Positions 33,754 through 43,693 of a DNA stretch of 64,000 nt are shown one piece after another; positions within the stretch are counted from its first letter, which is position 1; each line of letters starts with the position of its first letter. Under the pieces are notes generated by a model. The model saw only the letters and a program-made list of their open reading frames with translations, made no database searches and was not told the origin of the DNA. Position numbers and translations under genes: made by a program. The DNA comes from Maylandia zebra (Eukaryota; Chordata; Actinopteri; Cichliformes; Cichlidae): the NCBI RefSeq assembly GCF_041146795.1, contig NC_135170.1, positions 31,979,533 through 32,043,532 on the forward strand. Direction: 5' to 3'.

Positions 33754-36700
33754 CTAAATGTCATGCACGTCTCGTTGCATGTGTAGCCAGTACTGTCCCT
33801 CTGTACTGTTTAGGGACTCAGAAAAGGCTATGCTCAAACCCTGGAAAAGTGATTTCACAACAGTAACTAGAGGGTTTCCTAAATCAGGATAATCAAGTCT
33901 TTTAGGTGGATGTCTGATTCTTGTTGACTGTCTTACTGGTTGAGTTGTAATGGGATCACAACTGTCCATCTCATCAGGTGAGTTAACAGGCTGGTTTCCT
34001 GGTTCTTTAACCAAATCCTCAGGTGATTCATCCAATACGGTTCCCGTTCCATTGTCCACAGGATCGTCAATTCCAATCTCATCTCCATCTGGTAAGTTTT
34101 CAACAAGCACATGATTGGTAAGTTCGTCTTTGCTTGCATCTTTATCCATATTCAGCTCCTTGTTGCTAGCAATTTCAGAAAGGTCACAATCAGGTAAGTT
34201 TGTAATGTCTGGTTCATGAGAAGGTTTTGGATATTCATGTACAGTAGTAAATCTGGTTATTTCTTCACATGGGGAATCATCAACCCATTGAATGAAAAGT
34301 TCATTGTCAAGTTCCATTGATTCTTCATCCTCATTGCTTTCTGTGACAACGGTTTGACGCGTTTTAGGACGGTGAACCTGCTGTGGCTCAGATGTGTCTG
34401 CGGTGGCAACCGGGAGGAAACTGCAGGGAAGCAACAGGTCTCTGTGTAAAGTTCGGGAGGGACCTTGCTTGGACTCGGGTTTAACAGTATAAACGGGTAG
34501 GTCGCCTGCACGTTTGACTACCACATGGATGTCTGCCTCCCATTTATCAGCAAGTTTATGCTTGCCACGCAGCCGCACGTTTCTAACTAAAACCCGGTCC
34601 CCAGGTTCAAGTTCTGAAACAGTTATTTTGCGATCAAATCTGGCCTTATTCTTGTCTGCCACTTTTTGTGCGGTTTGAGAAGCTAACCTATAGCTTTCCT
34701 CTAGCCGTTTCTTGAGACTTTCAACATATTGCGAATGTGTCACTTTTTGATCTTTGCTGAGAGGAAGTCCATATGCAAGATCAACAGCTAATCTGGGTTT
34801 TCTGCCAAACATCAACTCGTAGGGTGTAAACCCTGTTGCATCACTACGGGTGCAATTGTACGCATGTACTAATGGCATAACATAGTCTTTCCAGTGAGAC
34901 TTTTGTTTGGATTCCAGTGTTCCTAACATACTAAGTAGTGTTCTATTAAATCGTTCAGTAGGGTTACCACGTGGGTGGTACGGGGTAGTTCTTATTTTCT
35001 TTATCCCAGAGATCTCACACAGATCTTTTATCAGTTTTGCCTCGAAATCAGGACCCTGATCGCTGTGCAGGCGCTCAGGTATGCTGTAGTGGACAATGAA
35101 CTGGTCCCACAGGCACCTGGCGACCGTTCGTGACTTTTGATTAGAGGTGGGCAACGCGAGGGCAAACTTAGTGAAATGATCGGTTATCACAAGGATATCC
35201 CGTGTGTTGCTACTGTCTGGTTCTAGACTGAGAAAATCCATACAGACGAGTTCTAAAGGTCTGGTTGTTGTTATGTTGACCAGTCTAGCTGCTTTTTCAG
35301 GGGGACTCTTTCTCCGTATACAACGATCACATGTTTTCACTTTCTGCTCAACCTGTGTCGCCATGCGTGGCCAATAGAATCGGGTTCTGACCAGATCAAG
35401 GGTTCTGTCGATACCTAAGTGGCCCATGTCATCATGCAAACTTTGGAGCACTGAAGCTCTGAGCTCCTCAGGAAGAACAAGCTGGTGGGTCACCTGGTCT
35501 CCATCTTGTCTTTTTCTGTATAACACCTCATTGTGCATTTCCAACCGATTGAGTTCCCTAAGCAAAAGAGGGAGATCTGGGAGTTCTTTTCTAACAGTCG
35601 GTGGAGGTGTCTGACCATGTTCGATTTGTTTGATAACTTGGCTGATTGTCGAGTCTGCTCTCTGCTTATCCTTAATTTCTGATTGGGACAAGGCAGGGAT
35701 GGTTGGTAAGCCATGATGTTCTTCTGAAACATAGATGTCTGGAATCGCATCAGCTGAGAGGGTAAGCGATTCTACAAGTGTAACACCACTATCCTGACAA
35801 TCATCACTGACTTTTACAAGGTGATTTTGACAGATTGCTTGGACAACATCACTATCTACAAGCTTTATGGTGTCAGTGGTGTCAGTGTCAGCTAGGTGAC
35901 GCTCTACAAATTGGCTTACACGCTCCTGCTCTTTCCTGGACTGGACATCATTTACGAGTTCTCCATGAGGACGTCTAGACAACCCATCTGCGTCTAGGTT
36001 GTGCTTGCCCGCTCTATACTGTAACTTAAAGTTGTAGTTAGATAAAGCGGCAAGCCACCTATAGCCAGTGGCATCTAACTTAGCAGAGGTCAATATGTAT
36101 GTGAGTGGGTTACTATCTGTAACCACAGTGAACTGACCACCATACAAATAATCGTGAAACTTTTCAGTCACTGCCCATTTGAGTGCTAAAAATTCCAACT
36201 TGTGGGCTGGATATCGTGCTTCACTTCTTGATAACCCACGACTGGCAAAAGCTATGGCTCTGAGCTGACCCTCCTGCTCCTGGTAGAGTGCTGCACCTAA
36301 GCCAGTAGTACTGGCATCGGTATGGAGCACATAAGGCAGCTTCGAGTCTGCAAAGCCTAAGACGGGGGCTGACGTTAGCTTTTCAATGATGGAGTCAAAA
36401 GCTTTTTGACACTCTGCGGTCCATCGGTCCTCAAATGGCAGTTTGGGATCAAAGTAGGTCTGGTTGGGTTCTTTGGACTTTGATTTCTTACGTAGTGGTG
36501 GGTAACCACGAGTGAGGTCATTGAGTGGGCGTACTATGGACGAGTACCCTTTTACAAAACGTCTGTAGTACCCCGAGAACCCCAGGAAAGATCTTAGTTC
36601 TTTGAGATTCTTGGGCCGTGGCCAGGTCTTTAGGGCCTGAATCTTTTCGGGATCTGTCTCAACTCCGCTTTCAGAGATTACATGCCCAAGATACCGAACT

Positions 36701-38337
36701 GTGGTTTGGAAAAATTTACATTTTTCCAGCGATAACTTCAGGCCATACTCTTTAAGGCGATGGAGTACCCGCATAAGTCGGCGTTCGTGTTCTTCCAAAC
36801 TATCTGAGAAGATGATGAGATCATCTAAAAAGACGAGCACTTCATGTAAGTTCATATCACCAACACAGCGCTCCATCAGCCGCTGGAAGGTGCTTGGGGC
36901 GTTGGTTATGCCCTGCGGCATGCGGTTAAACTCCCAGAACCCAAGCGGTGTCACAAACGCGGTCTTTTCTTTGTCTGCCTCCTCAACTTCTATCTGGTAA
37001 TACCCAGATTTCAGATCGAGGACCGTGAACCACCTGGATCCTGAAAGGGCAGAGAATGTCTCTTCCAGATTTGGAAGTGCGTAAGAGTCTTTTATTGTTT
37101 GCAAGTTCAGCTTGCGAAAGTCTATACATAGACGCACATCATTGTTCCGCTTTCTCACCACAACAATGGGAGACGAGAAAGGTGATTGAGACTCTCTTAT
37201 CACACCTGCAGCAAGCAGCTCCTGCAGGTGTTTCCGGACAGCCTCAAGATCTTGAGGGTGTATAGGGCGTGCACGGTGCTTGAAGGGAGTCGGATCATTA
37301 AGCTTGATGGAATGTTTCACCTTGTTCGTACACCCAAAGTCAAGATCATGAAAAGCGAATACTTCCGGAATGTCATTGAGTTGCTTGGTTATCCTCTCTT
37401 TCCATTCATGTGGGATCGGAGAGTCACCAAAATTGAAATTCAGCGGTGTCTTACTTGTGGCTGACTCATTAACACTGGTGACATTATGCTGGGACATGAT
37501 ACAATGGAAAGCTCCCAGCTCTGCAATGACACAAGTAGACGGGATAGTAACATCTTGTTCTGTTTCATTTGTAATCATAACAGGCACTTTGTGTGGAGCT
37601 CGGGAAGGAAGTGTTATCAAGCAAGTTTTAACACAAAGGCCACCAGGCAAGGAAGACTGAGAGGGGTGTTCAACTATGGCACACGTGTCTGCTGCAGTAC
37701 AATGAACGTTAGCAGATCCCTCTAAAACTACTGTTTGGCCTGCTGGAACTACAACTGTAGCCTTGCCTGACAGGGTAACTAACCCAATGCTCCCATCTTT
37801 GTTCTGTGTATGTCTTAGTTCTAGAGTTTTCAACAGGGCTCTAAACCCGCAAGGACTAGGTAAGTAGTCAGAAGTCTTAAGGTCCAAAAATTTTTCATAA
37901 AGGACATCAAGCGTGTTTGTTCCCACCAACACTGGGGTCTGACTGTTTGGATGAGTGTCTGGAACAACAAGAGCTAAGGTTGGTATGTCCATCTCTGCAT
38001 CTAAGAAGTCTTTTGGAAAAGTAATGCATGTCTCTATATAACCCAAATAGGGGACGGGCTGACCTGCAGCACCCTCCACTTCCAAAAGATCATAGAGTGG
38101 GTTAAGATTTTGATCTGGAAAGTTCTGTTTGTAGAACGACTCAGCGACTGTGGTCACTTGTGACCCTGAGTCCAGGAGACAATTTACATTAACGCCAGAA
38201 ATGCTAACTACTGCTGTGCATTTAGAGCCAACCAACCCTTTTGGCAGACTATACTTCTGTGGCTTAGTGACAGATTGCTTACAGTTAGCATGTTGCATGT
38301 ACTTAGTGGGACATGATCGCCTGGCTGCAGTCTCCAT
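33754..38337 (-). CDS. pol: Gypsy Pol polyprotein (protease, RT, RNase H, integrase)
   Basis: An uninterrupted 1527-residue frame from the first Met. Protease active site is DSG at residues 56-58. RT runs about 340-560 with the catalytic FLDD at 503-506 (F replaces the more usual Y). RNase H starts near residue 673 (HTDAST). Integrase has an HHCC zinc region at about 966-1005 and a catalytic triad near D1033 (VCMDF), D1093 (HSDQG) and E1127 (NPTERFNR). It is followed by a GPF-like module (GDRVLVRNVRL) to about residue 1305, then an acidic tail of about 215 residues of unknown role. The frame is open upstream of this Met into the end of gag and is offset by -1, so expression by ribosomal frameshifting is likely (see 38364-38370). 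The protein makes and integrates the cDNA in the nucleus/cytoplasmic particle. No stop or frameshift is seen. Confidence 0.95.
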   Translation of the reverse strand: METAARRSCPTKYMQHANCKQSVTKPQKYSLPKGLVGSKCTAVVSISGVNVNCLLDSGSQVTTVAESFYKQNFPDQNLNPLYDLLEVEGAAGQPVPYLGYIETCITFPKDFLDAEMDIPTLALVVPDTHPNSQTPVLVGTNTLDVLYEKFLDLKTSDYLPSPCGFRALLKTLELRHTQNKDGSIGLVTLSGKATVVVPAGQTVVLEGSANVHCTAADTCAIVEHPSQSSLPGGLCVKTCLITLPSRAPHKVPVMITNETEQDVTIPSTCVIAELGAFHCIMSQHNVTSVNESATSKTPLNFNFGDSPIPHEWKERITKQLNDIPEVFAFHDLDFGCTNKVKHSIKLNDPTPFKHRARPIHPQDLEAVRKHLQELLAAGVIRESQSPFSSPIVVVRKRNNDVRLCIDFRKLNLQTIKDSYALPNLEETFSALSGSRWFTVLDLKSGYYQIEVEEADKEKTAFVTPLGFWEFNRMPQGITNAPSTFQRLMERCVGDMNLHEVLVFLDDLIIFSDSLEEHERRLMRVLHRLKEYGLKLSLEKCKFFQTTVRYLGHVISESGVETDPEKIQALKTWPRPKNLKELRSFLGFSGYYRRFVKGYSSIVRPLNDLTRGYPPLRKKSKSKEPNQTYFDPKLPFEDRWTAECQKAFDSIIEKLTSAPVLGFADSKLPYVLHTDASTTGLGAALYQEQEGQLRAIAFASRGLSRSEARYPAHKLEFLALKWAVTEKFHDYLYGGQFTVVTDSNPLTYILTSAKLDATGYRWLAALSNYNFKLQYRAGKHNLDADGLSRRPHGELVNDVQSRKEQERVSQFVERHLADTDTTDTIKLVDSDVVQAICQNHLVKVSDDCQDSGVTLVESLTLSADAIPDIYVSEEHHGLPTIPALSQSEIKDKQRADSTISQVIKQIEHGQTPPPTVRKELPDLPLLLRELNRLEMHNEVLYRKRQDGDQVTHQLVLPEELRASVLQSLHDDMGHLGIDRTLDLVRTRFYWPRMATQVEQKVKTCDRCIRRKSPPEKAARLVNITTTRPLELVCMDFLSLEPDSSNTRDILVITDHFTKFALALPTSNQKSRTVARCLWDQFIVHYSIPERLHSDQGPDFEAKLIKDLCEISGIKKIRTTPYHPRGNPTERFNRTLLSMLGTLESKQKSHWKDYVMPLVHAYNCTRSDATGFTPYELMFGRKPRLAVDLAYGLPLSKDQKVTHSQYVESLKKRLEESYRLASQTAQKVADKNKARFDRKITVSELEPGDRVLVRNVRLRGKHKLADKWEADIHVVVKRAGDLPVYTVKPESKQGPSRTLHRDLLLPCSFLPVATADTSEPQQVHRPKTRQTVVTESNEDEESMELDNELFIQWVDDSPCEEITRFTTVHEYPKPSHEPDITNLPDCDLSEIASNKELNMDKDASKDELTNHVLVENLPDGDEIGIDDPVDNGTGTVLDESPEDLVKEPGNQPVNSPDEMDSCDPITTQPVRQSTRIRHPPKRLDYPDLGNPLVTVVKSLFQGLSIAFSESLNSTEGQYWLHMQRDVHDI

Positions 38338-38360
38338 TTGCCCCGCAATAGAGACTGTTT

Positions 38361-39998
38361 TCAGTTTAACTGTTCCTTAGTGGCTGGAGGGTTCTCAACC
38401 TCCCATTTCCTCTGTTTCTCTTTAAACAGTTTGCGCTTTTCAGCAACTAGGGCTGGGTTTGGTTCATTTTCACAGTTTGGCTTGATGTGGCCATCTTCTC
38501 CACATTGGAAACAGTACCACGGTTTGGGTGGGATACTTTGAGTTTTAACTGTTCGTTCTGAGCGCTCCTTGCTCACTTTGTCTGGCTTTCGGTTTTCTTT
38601 AGACTTGGTATGGGAGGCATATCTGGAATTCTGCGCTTTTGATTTCGCGGTCAGCTGCACCAGTTGGGCCTGGAGCTCTGCAACTTGCTTTGAGAGTTCT
38701 TTAATTGAGCTTAAGGTGGTTGTGTCTTCATTTTCGTCTAAGCAGCCTTTGACTGTTTGGAGGTGGTATGTCGCTTTTTGTTTCGTGATGTTCAAATGTT
38801 GCTTCATTCGCATTGTTTTGGTAGCATTTTGGTCTTCTTCTGTGCGTAATAAGAGAAGCAACTCAGGAAAAGATGGGGGGTTTATCCGTTTTTGTTTTAG
38901 TTGAAGTGCGTTTAAAAGGGAATCATCCCAGCAACCACGACAGAACTGCGTGACAAGGAGTCTGTCAACATCATTGCTTAAAGCACCACCCCGTTTTACA
39001 GTGTGAGTTAAAGCTACCTGAAGGCGTTGTACGTATGACGACGGTTTCTCACCTGGATTTTGGAAGGTGTCAAGAAATTTGGCGTAAAGCTCTCCACCAT
39101 CTTGAACTGTCCCATAGGCAGAATCCAACATTTGAAGGTAGTCTGCAGGTGAGCTGTCTGGGTTCAAGTGCTTAACTACGTCAGCTGCCGGGGGTAAGAG
39201 AGACTCAAGGATCTTTCGCGATTGTTGCAGTTGCGACATGGAAGTGTCACTCAAGATTAGTTCAGCACTGGAACGCCAAGTATCATAATCTGGCTCATAG
39301 GTTGGCCGGGGGTCCTTGCCAGAAAAAGCTCTGAGTTTTTGGGAAAAATGTTGCACTGAATGGTCATCTCTTCTCACAATGTGCTCAACTACTACACGCT
39401 GTACCTCAGGAGGGTTTAAATCAGGTGCAGGTATGGTGGGTACACTATGAGCTGGGTTTCTTGTAGCGTGATTTAACTGGTTCGATTGTTGTGCACCATC
39501 AACACGGGGTTCAACAGCTGAAGGCTGAAACTCAGCCAAGGGAGATTCAGGTAAGTCAATTTGCTCTGATTGATCATGTTCAGGCTCTTTGATTGATTCA
39601 GCTATCTGTGACATCATGTCTTTCAGAACATCTGCAAACCCTCGGCCGCTCATTTTGGCTAGGTTTTTTAACTCAGTGAGATATGACTTGGTTGTATCAT
39701 TCCCCACACATCGCGTGTATACGCTTGCAAGAGACTGTATTCTATACTTAACCCCGCTATCGGATATGTGGTTGTAAGGTAACGGCTCAAGAGCATCAAC
39801 AGCAGTACCTGAATTGTACTCAACAACAACACTCGAGATAAACTCAGATTTACCATCATCTACCTTTAAGACTCTTGAGATTGACCCATACTGTTTTAGG
39901 AATTCAGTCACCTCATCAATTTGCTCATCTCCAGCTATTTCGCTCACGATCACCGAATTTGGGACTTTAACAGATTCACGTTCAACAAGACGGTCCAT
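38361..39998 (-). CDS. gag: Gypsy Gag protein with PNMA-like N-terminus and zinc knuckle
   Basis: 545 residues. Residues about 15-100 (VIVSEIAG, YGSISRVLKVDDG) resemble the RRM-like N-terminal domain of PNMA proteins and related fish Gypsy Gags. Residues about 220-400 look like a retrotransposon capsid domain (YDTWRSSAELIL, YLQMLDSAYG, SSYVQRLQVAL). A coiled-coil-like stretch (LSKQVAELQAQLVQLT) follows. A single CCHC knuckle, CFQCGEDGHIKPNC, lies at 496-509 near the C-terminus and should bind RNA. The stop TGA (38363-38361) follows a possible slippery heptamer. Gag would assemble the particle that packages element RNA. The PNMA relation is inferred from sequence pattern. Confidence 0.92.
   Translation of the reverse strand: MDRLVERESVKVPNSVIVSEIAGDEQIDEVTEFLKQYGSISRVLKVDDGKSEFISSVVVEYNSGTAVDALEPLPYNHISDSGVKYRIQSLASVYTRCVGNDTTKSYLTELKNLAKMSGRGFADVLKDMMSQIAESIKEPEHDQSEQIDLPESPLAEFQPSAVEPRVDGAQQSNQLNHATRNPAHSVPTIPAPDLNPPEVQRVVVEHIVRRDDHSVQHFSQKLRAFSGKDPRPTYEPDYDTWRSSAELILSDTSMSQLQQSRKILESLLPPAADVVKHLNPDSSPADYLQMLDSAYGTVQDGGELYAKFLDTFQNPGEKPSSYVQRLQVALTHTVKRGGALSNDVDRLLVTQFCRGCWDDSLLNALQLKQKRINPPSFPELLLLLRTEEDQNATKTMRMKQHLNITKQKATYHLQTVKGCLDENEDTTTLSSIKELSKQVAELQAQLVQLTAKSKAQNSRYASHTKSKENRKPDKVSKERSERTVKTQSIPPKPWYCFQCGEDGHIKPNCENEPNPALVAEKRKLFKEKQRKWEVENPPATKEQLN
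38364..38370 (-). promoter_or_regulatory. candidate -1 ribosomal frameshift heptamer G TTA AAC
   Basis: GTTAAAC is in phase with gag codons TTA AAC and is followed at once by the gag stop TGA. Slipping back by one base enters the open pol frame. The same heptamer serves as a known -1 shift site in arterivirus ORF1a/1b. I did not establish a downstream pseudoknot. Confidence 0.55.
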
Positions 39999-40038
39999 TT
40001 GGGGTGCGTTATATACTTGTAATCACATGAGAAAAAGC

Positions 40039-40056
40039 CTCCTGGCTGGCTCGCCA
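40039..40056 (-). other. Gypsy primer-binding site, tRNA-Arg(ACG)
   Basis: On the minus strand TGGCGAGCCAGCCAGGAG is the exact complement of the 3' 18 nt of vertebrate tRNA-Arg(ACG) including CCA, as I recall that tRNA (CTCCTGGCTGGCTCG-CCA). It lies 8 nt inside the 5' LTR. Confidence 0.85.
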
Positions 40057-40064
40057 AGACTTAC

Positions 40065-41298
40065 TGTAACCACTGACTCATCTTAAATAGTTTAGGACAG
40101 CCAAACTAGGGACCAGTTGCTAGGTTCGGCAGGGCTACAATAGAAAGCAAGGCGAATGCAGAATGAAATGGCTGGAGACCGGAATTTGAGCAGCAACAGT
40201 TATTATTTTGCACAAAAATGAAATAAACAAGACACAAATTCCACATTGACAGTAGTAGTGATAGTAACAATAACAATAATAAGAATAAGCCGGCAAAACA
40301 AAAATAACCCCAAAAATAGTCGTTTGAGCTCAATATTCAATTGTCTTTTTGTCTTTGGTCATTTGTCAAGTCAAAAATTCTTAGTCTAGTTCTTGTTCTC
40401 TTTCGTTTGTGGTTTGTGTGTTACCACTTGGAAGTCTCCATCGAGGAAGAAGAGTAAGTTCCTCTGCAAAGTTCAGTCTGGGCTCAGGCTCGCCATCTCC
40501 ATCCGGAGAGAATCCATTGGAATCCAAAATCTTAGTTCCTTCCACACGGACAAGGGAAAAAAAACCTAGCCTGCACAACAATATTAACATTATTGTACAC
40601 AGCCAGCTCCGTTTCTTCTCTTGTATCACAGCTATAGCTTTAGTTCTTTATCTCTTTTCACATTTCTTTCACATTACCACAGTAATACATTACATGCATG
40701 CTTTGAATATATCTCTCGTTATACATGAAATTATTTTAACCATGTAAACAACAAATGAATTTCTTGTTCTCTTTTAACCATGAAATTATGATTAATAGGT
40801 ATAACCAGCAAGATAATACATTTTTCCAATCATCCTTCGAGTATGCTAAACAAATCCTACCACAACCGCATTTCAACCGTTTTTAAACAGCAAATTACCA
40901 CTCGCGAATCGGTATGAACAGAAGAAACAACTTTTAGCAACAGACTAACACATTATTAACTTTTCAAACCCATGGGCTAAACTCACCAAAATGTTAGAAA
41001 ATTCCGCACGAGCTATCCGTGACCTGTCTCATCTATTTCCACGTGCGAAAAGATCTAGCTCATGTGAAATGATGGTCTGGTGTTTCGGAAGACGGGGCTA
41101 AAACCACCTTCAACCAATGAAAAAGGCATTTATCCCTTGTGATCCAGCAACAGAAAATAAAGTTTGCTAGAGGATCACACTTCCTTTTTTCAAAATAAAT
41201 GTTTCTTTTCAAAATAAAATAATGAAAATACATTTATACAATCAAAACGAAAACAAGAAAAAAAAATAACAAAAGGTAGTTTTCTCTACTGGGTTACA
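40065..41298 (-). repeat. Gypsy 5' LTR, 1234 bp
   Basis: Partner of 32510-33743, same length and same ends. Shadow open frames in the two LTRs translate to the same peptides. Confidence 0.95.
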
Positions 41299-41302
41299 CA
41301 AG

Positions 41303-43670
41303 GCTATCAAAGAGAGACAGACTAGCACTCACGGTCACACTGATGGCCTATTTTCAATCACCAATTAACCTAACCCCACTAATCTTCGAAGAAACCATAG
41401 TAATTCTGTCCTTTCCATTAACAATTAATATGCTAACTGAGGCCTGTAGATTCTGAGATCTTACACTCCACAGTCTGACCTTGGGGTGGATTTTTTAGGA
41501 CATCCACATCTGGGATGATTGTGACATACCTCATCACACACACGAATGCTCCAGAATGCTCTGCTGACCCTTTTAATTCCTATGGAAACAGATGCAGTCA
41601 GTTTTTCACTTGACTGTGAAAACTTTTTTTTCTTTCACATGACTGAGAATGGAACTTGAACAAACACTTTTGAAACAATAAAAAACTAATTTTAAAAAAA
41701 CAAATCCTGAAAACAACCACTTACTGTTAGTTTATCTCTCTGCCGTGGACTCTGGCCATTGCCCATTAGATAAGCGGTTAGAGATGAAAGATTGTAACCT
41801 AAAACCTTGCTAAATTAAATTGATATTCACCTATCAAACAGCAGAGGGAGCTAATAGATCACAGCATTCTGCAGGTCTGTCTTGAGGAGAAATATGCACT
41901 CTTGGGTAGCAGCATAATGGGAAAACGTCTTTATTCCTTCATCTCTCATGTTGTGACAGGCAGAACTTTAGGTTGCCATGGAGAGAGCTGCTGAAACGGG
42001 GCCATAATTAACAGAGCTACAGAACTTGGTTCAATGACTCATTACATTTCAAGAAGTTAATGAGGAAATTGCATTGCTCCTCGAAGGCAAATGACTCCAT
42101 ATGTGTATAATGTGTACATATGACAAATGACTGAATTCACATCATGAGGTGAATATTACTGTACCCTGTTGCAACCCCCTCTCTGCAGGGCTAATGATGA
42201 GCAGGCCTAATGATCTGCCCCCATGCAGTCTAGGCAAGAGATGAATGTGTGTGTGTGTGTGTATACGCATGCTTGAGTGGGTGCATTCGTGTGTGAGTTT
42301 GTGTTGAGGGAATGACTCACCACCTTGTCAGGAAGACACAAAACATATGAACATTTTCTCAGGCTGTCACACACATGCATTCGCTCCTCGGCTCTTTGCT
42401 CCAGATGTACTCAGGTGTATTTCTCTCTCTCTCAAAAAAATAAAAAAAATAAAAAAAATCTTCTCTCTTTCTTCCCCCTCTTGTTCTCTATAAGCTCAGG
42501 CTGCCCTGGGGAGGCTCCTGTCACAGTTAAGGGCCAAGAGTGGGCTTGCTCAGGGGTTTACAGAGTCGCCAACAACACAGCAAAAGCCGACAAACCACCT
42601 GTAGACCTGCCAAGAGCACTTAAGCACAAACCGCCTCTTACAATTTGTCTCAAGGATGTCTGGAAAATCCCACTTGACTCTCTTACTTAACAACACTAAG
42701 GCCACTGGCAGGGGGATGCTCCCTCTGGAAAGACAGAGGTAGGAAGAAGCCAGAATGTCAACGATGCAAGGACAGCAGGGTAAAGTGAGAAGGGGAGCCA
42801 ACCAGGGCCGAGGGTAAGACTGCCGAGCCCCGGTCTGCAGAAGCCATCCTTGCCAGGCAAGAGGGTCGTCCAAGGAGAGAGGTACTGTAAGCTTGCCTCT
42901 TTATTGCTCCCGCATGTGTAAGCATGCTTTACATTTTAAACTGCCCCAAAATAATGAGCAATCAAGAAAATGGTTATTCTTGCATTTCAATTAGCCTAAT
43001 TAAAGAGAGGGCAGCGGGCTACTCAGAAGGATGGCAAGCACTACACTACACTAGAAGTGTGTATTTGACGATGTGTGTTTGTGTGTGTATGTAAGAGAGA
43101 GAGAGCAAGAGGCTCTCCAAGGGGTTCAGCTGGAACACTGCATCAGCAGTCAGAAAGAGAAATTAACCATTTGCTTTCTTCTCTCCACAGCCTGAAGCAG
43201 ATACACAATCTGGTCAGCATGCAGGCTGCCAGAGAAGAGTCAGAGTCACGCGGCGTCTCCATCAGCGTGTCATCAGTCATCTGTATTTGTGATTCTGCAG
43301 CCTAGATCTTTGAGTAGTTCCGTTTGGACGATAACAAATGGCCAAAGATGTCCTTACCTCTGTCTGTCGTCAGTGGGACAAACGTAGCATCTGTTCAAGG
43401 GCCTTTTTTCTGTCATCTGGATGCGATGTGGATGCTGGCAGCGAGGGAGTTAACTGTAGGTTCAGCATCCAGTCTGACAGTGAGAGCCAGATGGTCATGT
43501 AGAGCACTTACAGTGACATGGGCATGCACAGCTCCCTCTGCTGGAACACACATAAGCACACAGTCCCATCAGTACACACACAAACAAGCACATATACTCA
43601 TTTGCATGCAAGCGCACACATGAAGGTTCTTGGCAGATAACAGCGGCTGTGATTCCCAGGTCATTTACTC
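41303..43670. other. no gene recognised; simple repeats
   Basis: 41303-41400 is an L2-tail fragment. 42245-42262 is a short (TG)n. An acceptor-like CTCTCCACAG at 43181-43190 precedes a 38-codon open stretch (43191-43304), but no matching donor or homology was seen. Confidence 0.4.
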
Positions 43671-43693
43671 CCCCCCCCCCCCCCCTCCCCCCC
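43670..43693. repeat. poly-C tract
   Basis: About 23 of 24 bases are C, with one T. Confidence 0.95.

Larger units (their letters stand above)
32506..41302 (-). mobile_element. complete Ty3/Gypsy LTR retrotransposon with 4-bp target duplication
   Basis: A direct repeat of CAAG at 32506-32509 and 41299-41302 brackets a 8789-bp element, 32510-41298. Components in minus-strand order: 5' LTR 41298-40065, tRNA-Arg primer site 40056-40039, gag 39998-38361, pol 38337-33754 (-1 frame), polypurine tract about 33752-33744, 3' LTR 33743-32510. Enzyme order protease-RT-RNase H-integrase places it in Ty3/Gypsy. No env-like ORF is present. Open reading frames and matching LTRs suggest a recent insertion that may still be mobile. 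The right flank (41303-41400) is itself an L2-tail fragment (CACCAATTAACCTAACCCC). Confidence 0.95.

Noticed and set aside
43191-43304. Possible coding exon after an acceptor-like CTCTCCACAG
   Set aside because: No recognisable protein similarity, no donor or partner exon, and a stop after 38 codons; splice-like pyrimidine tracts are common here.
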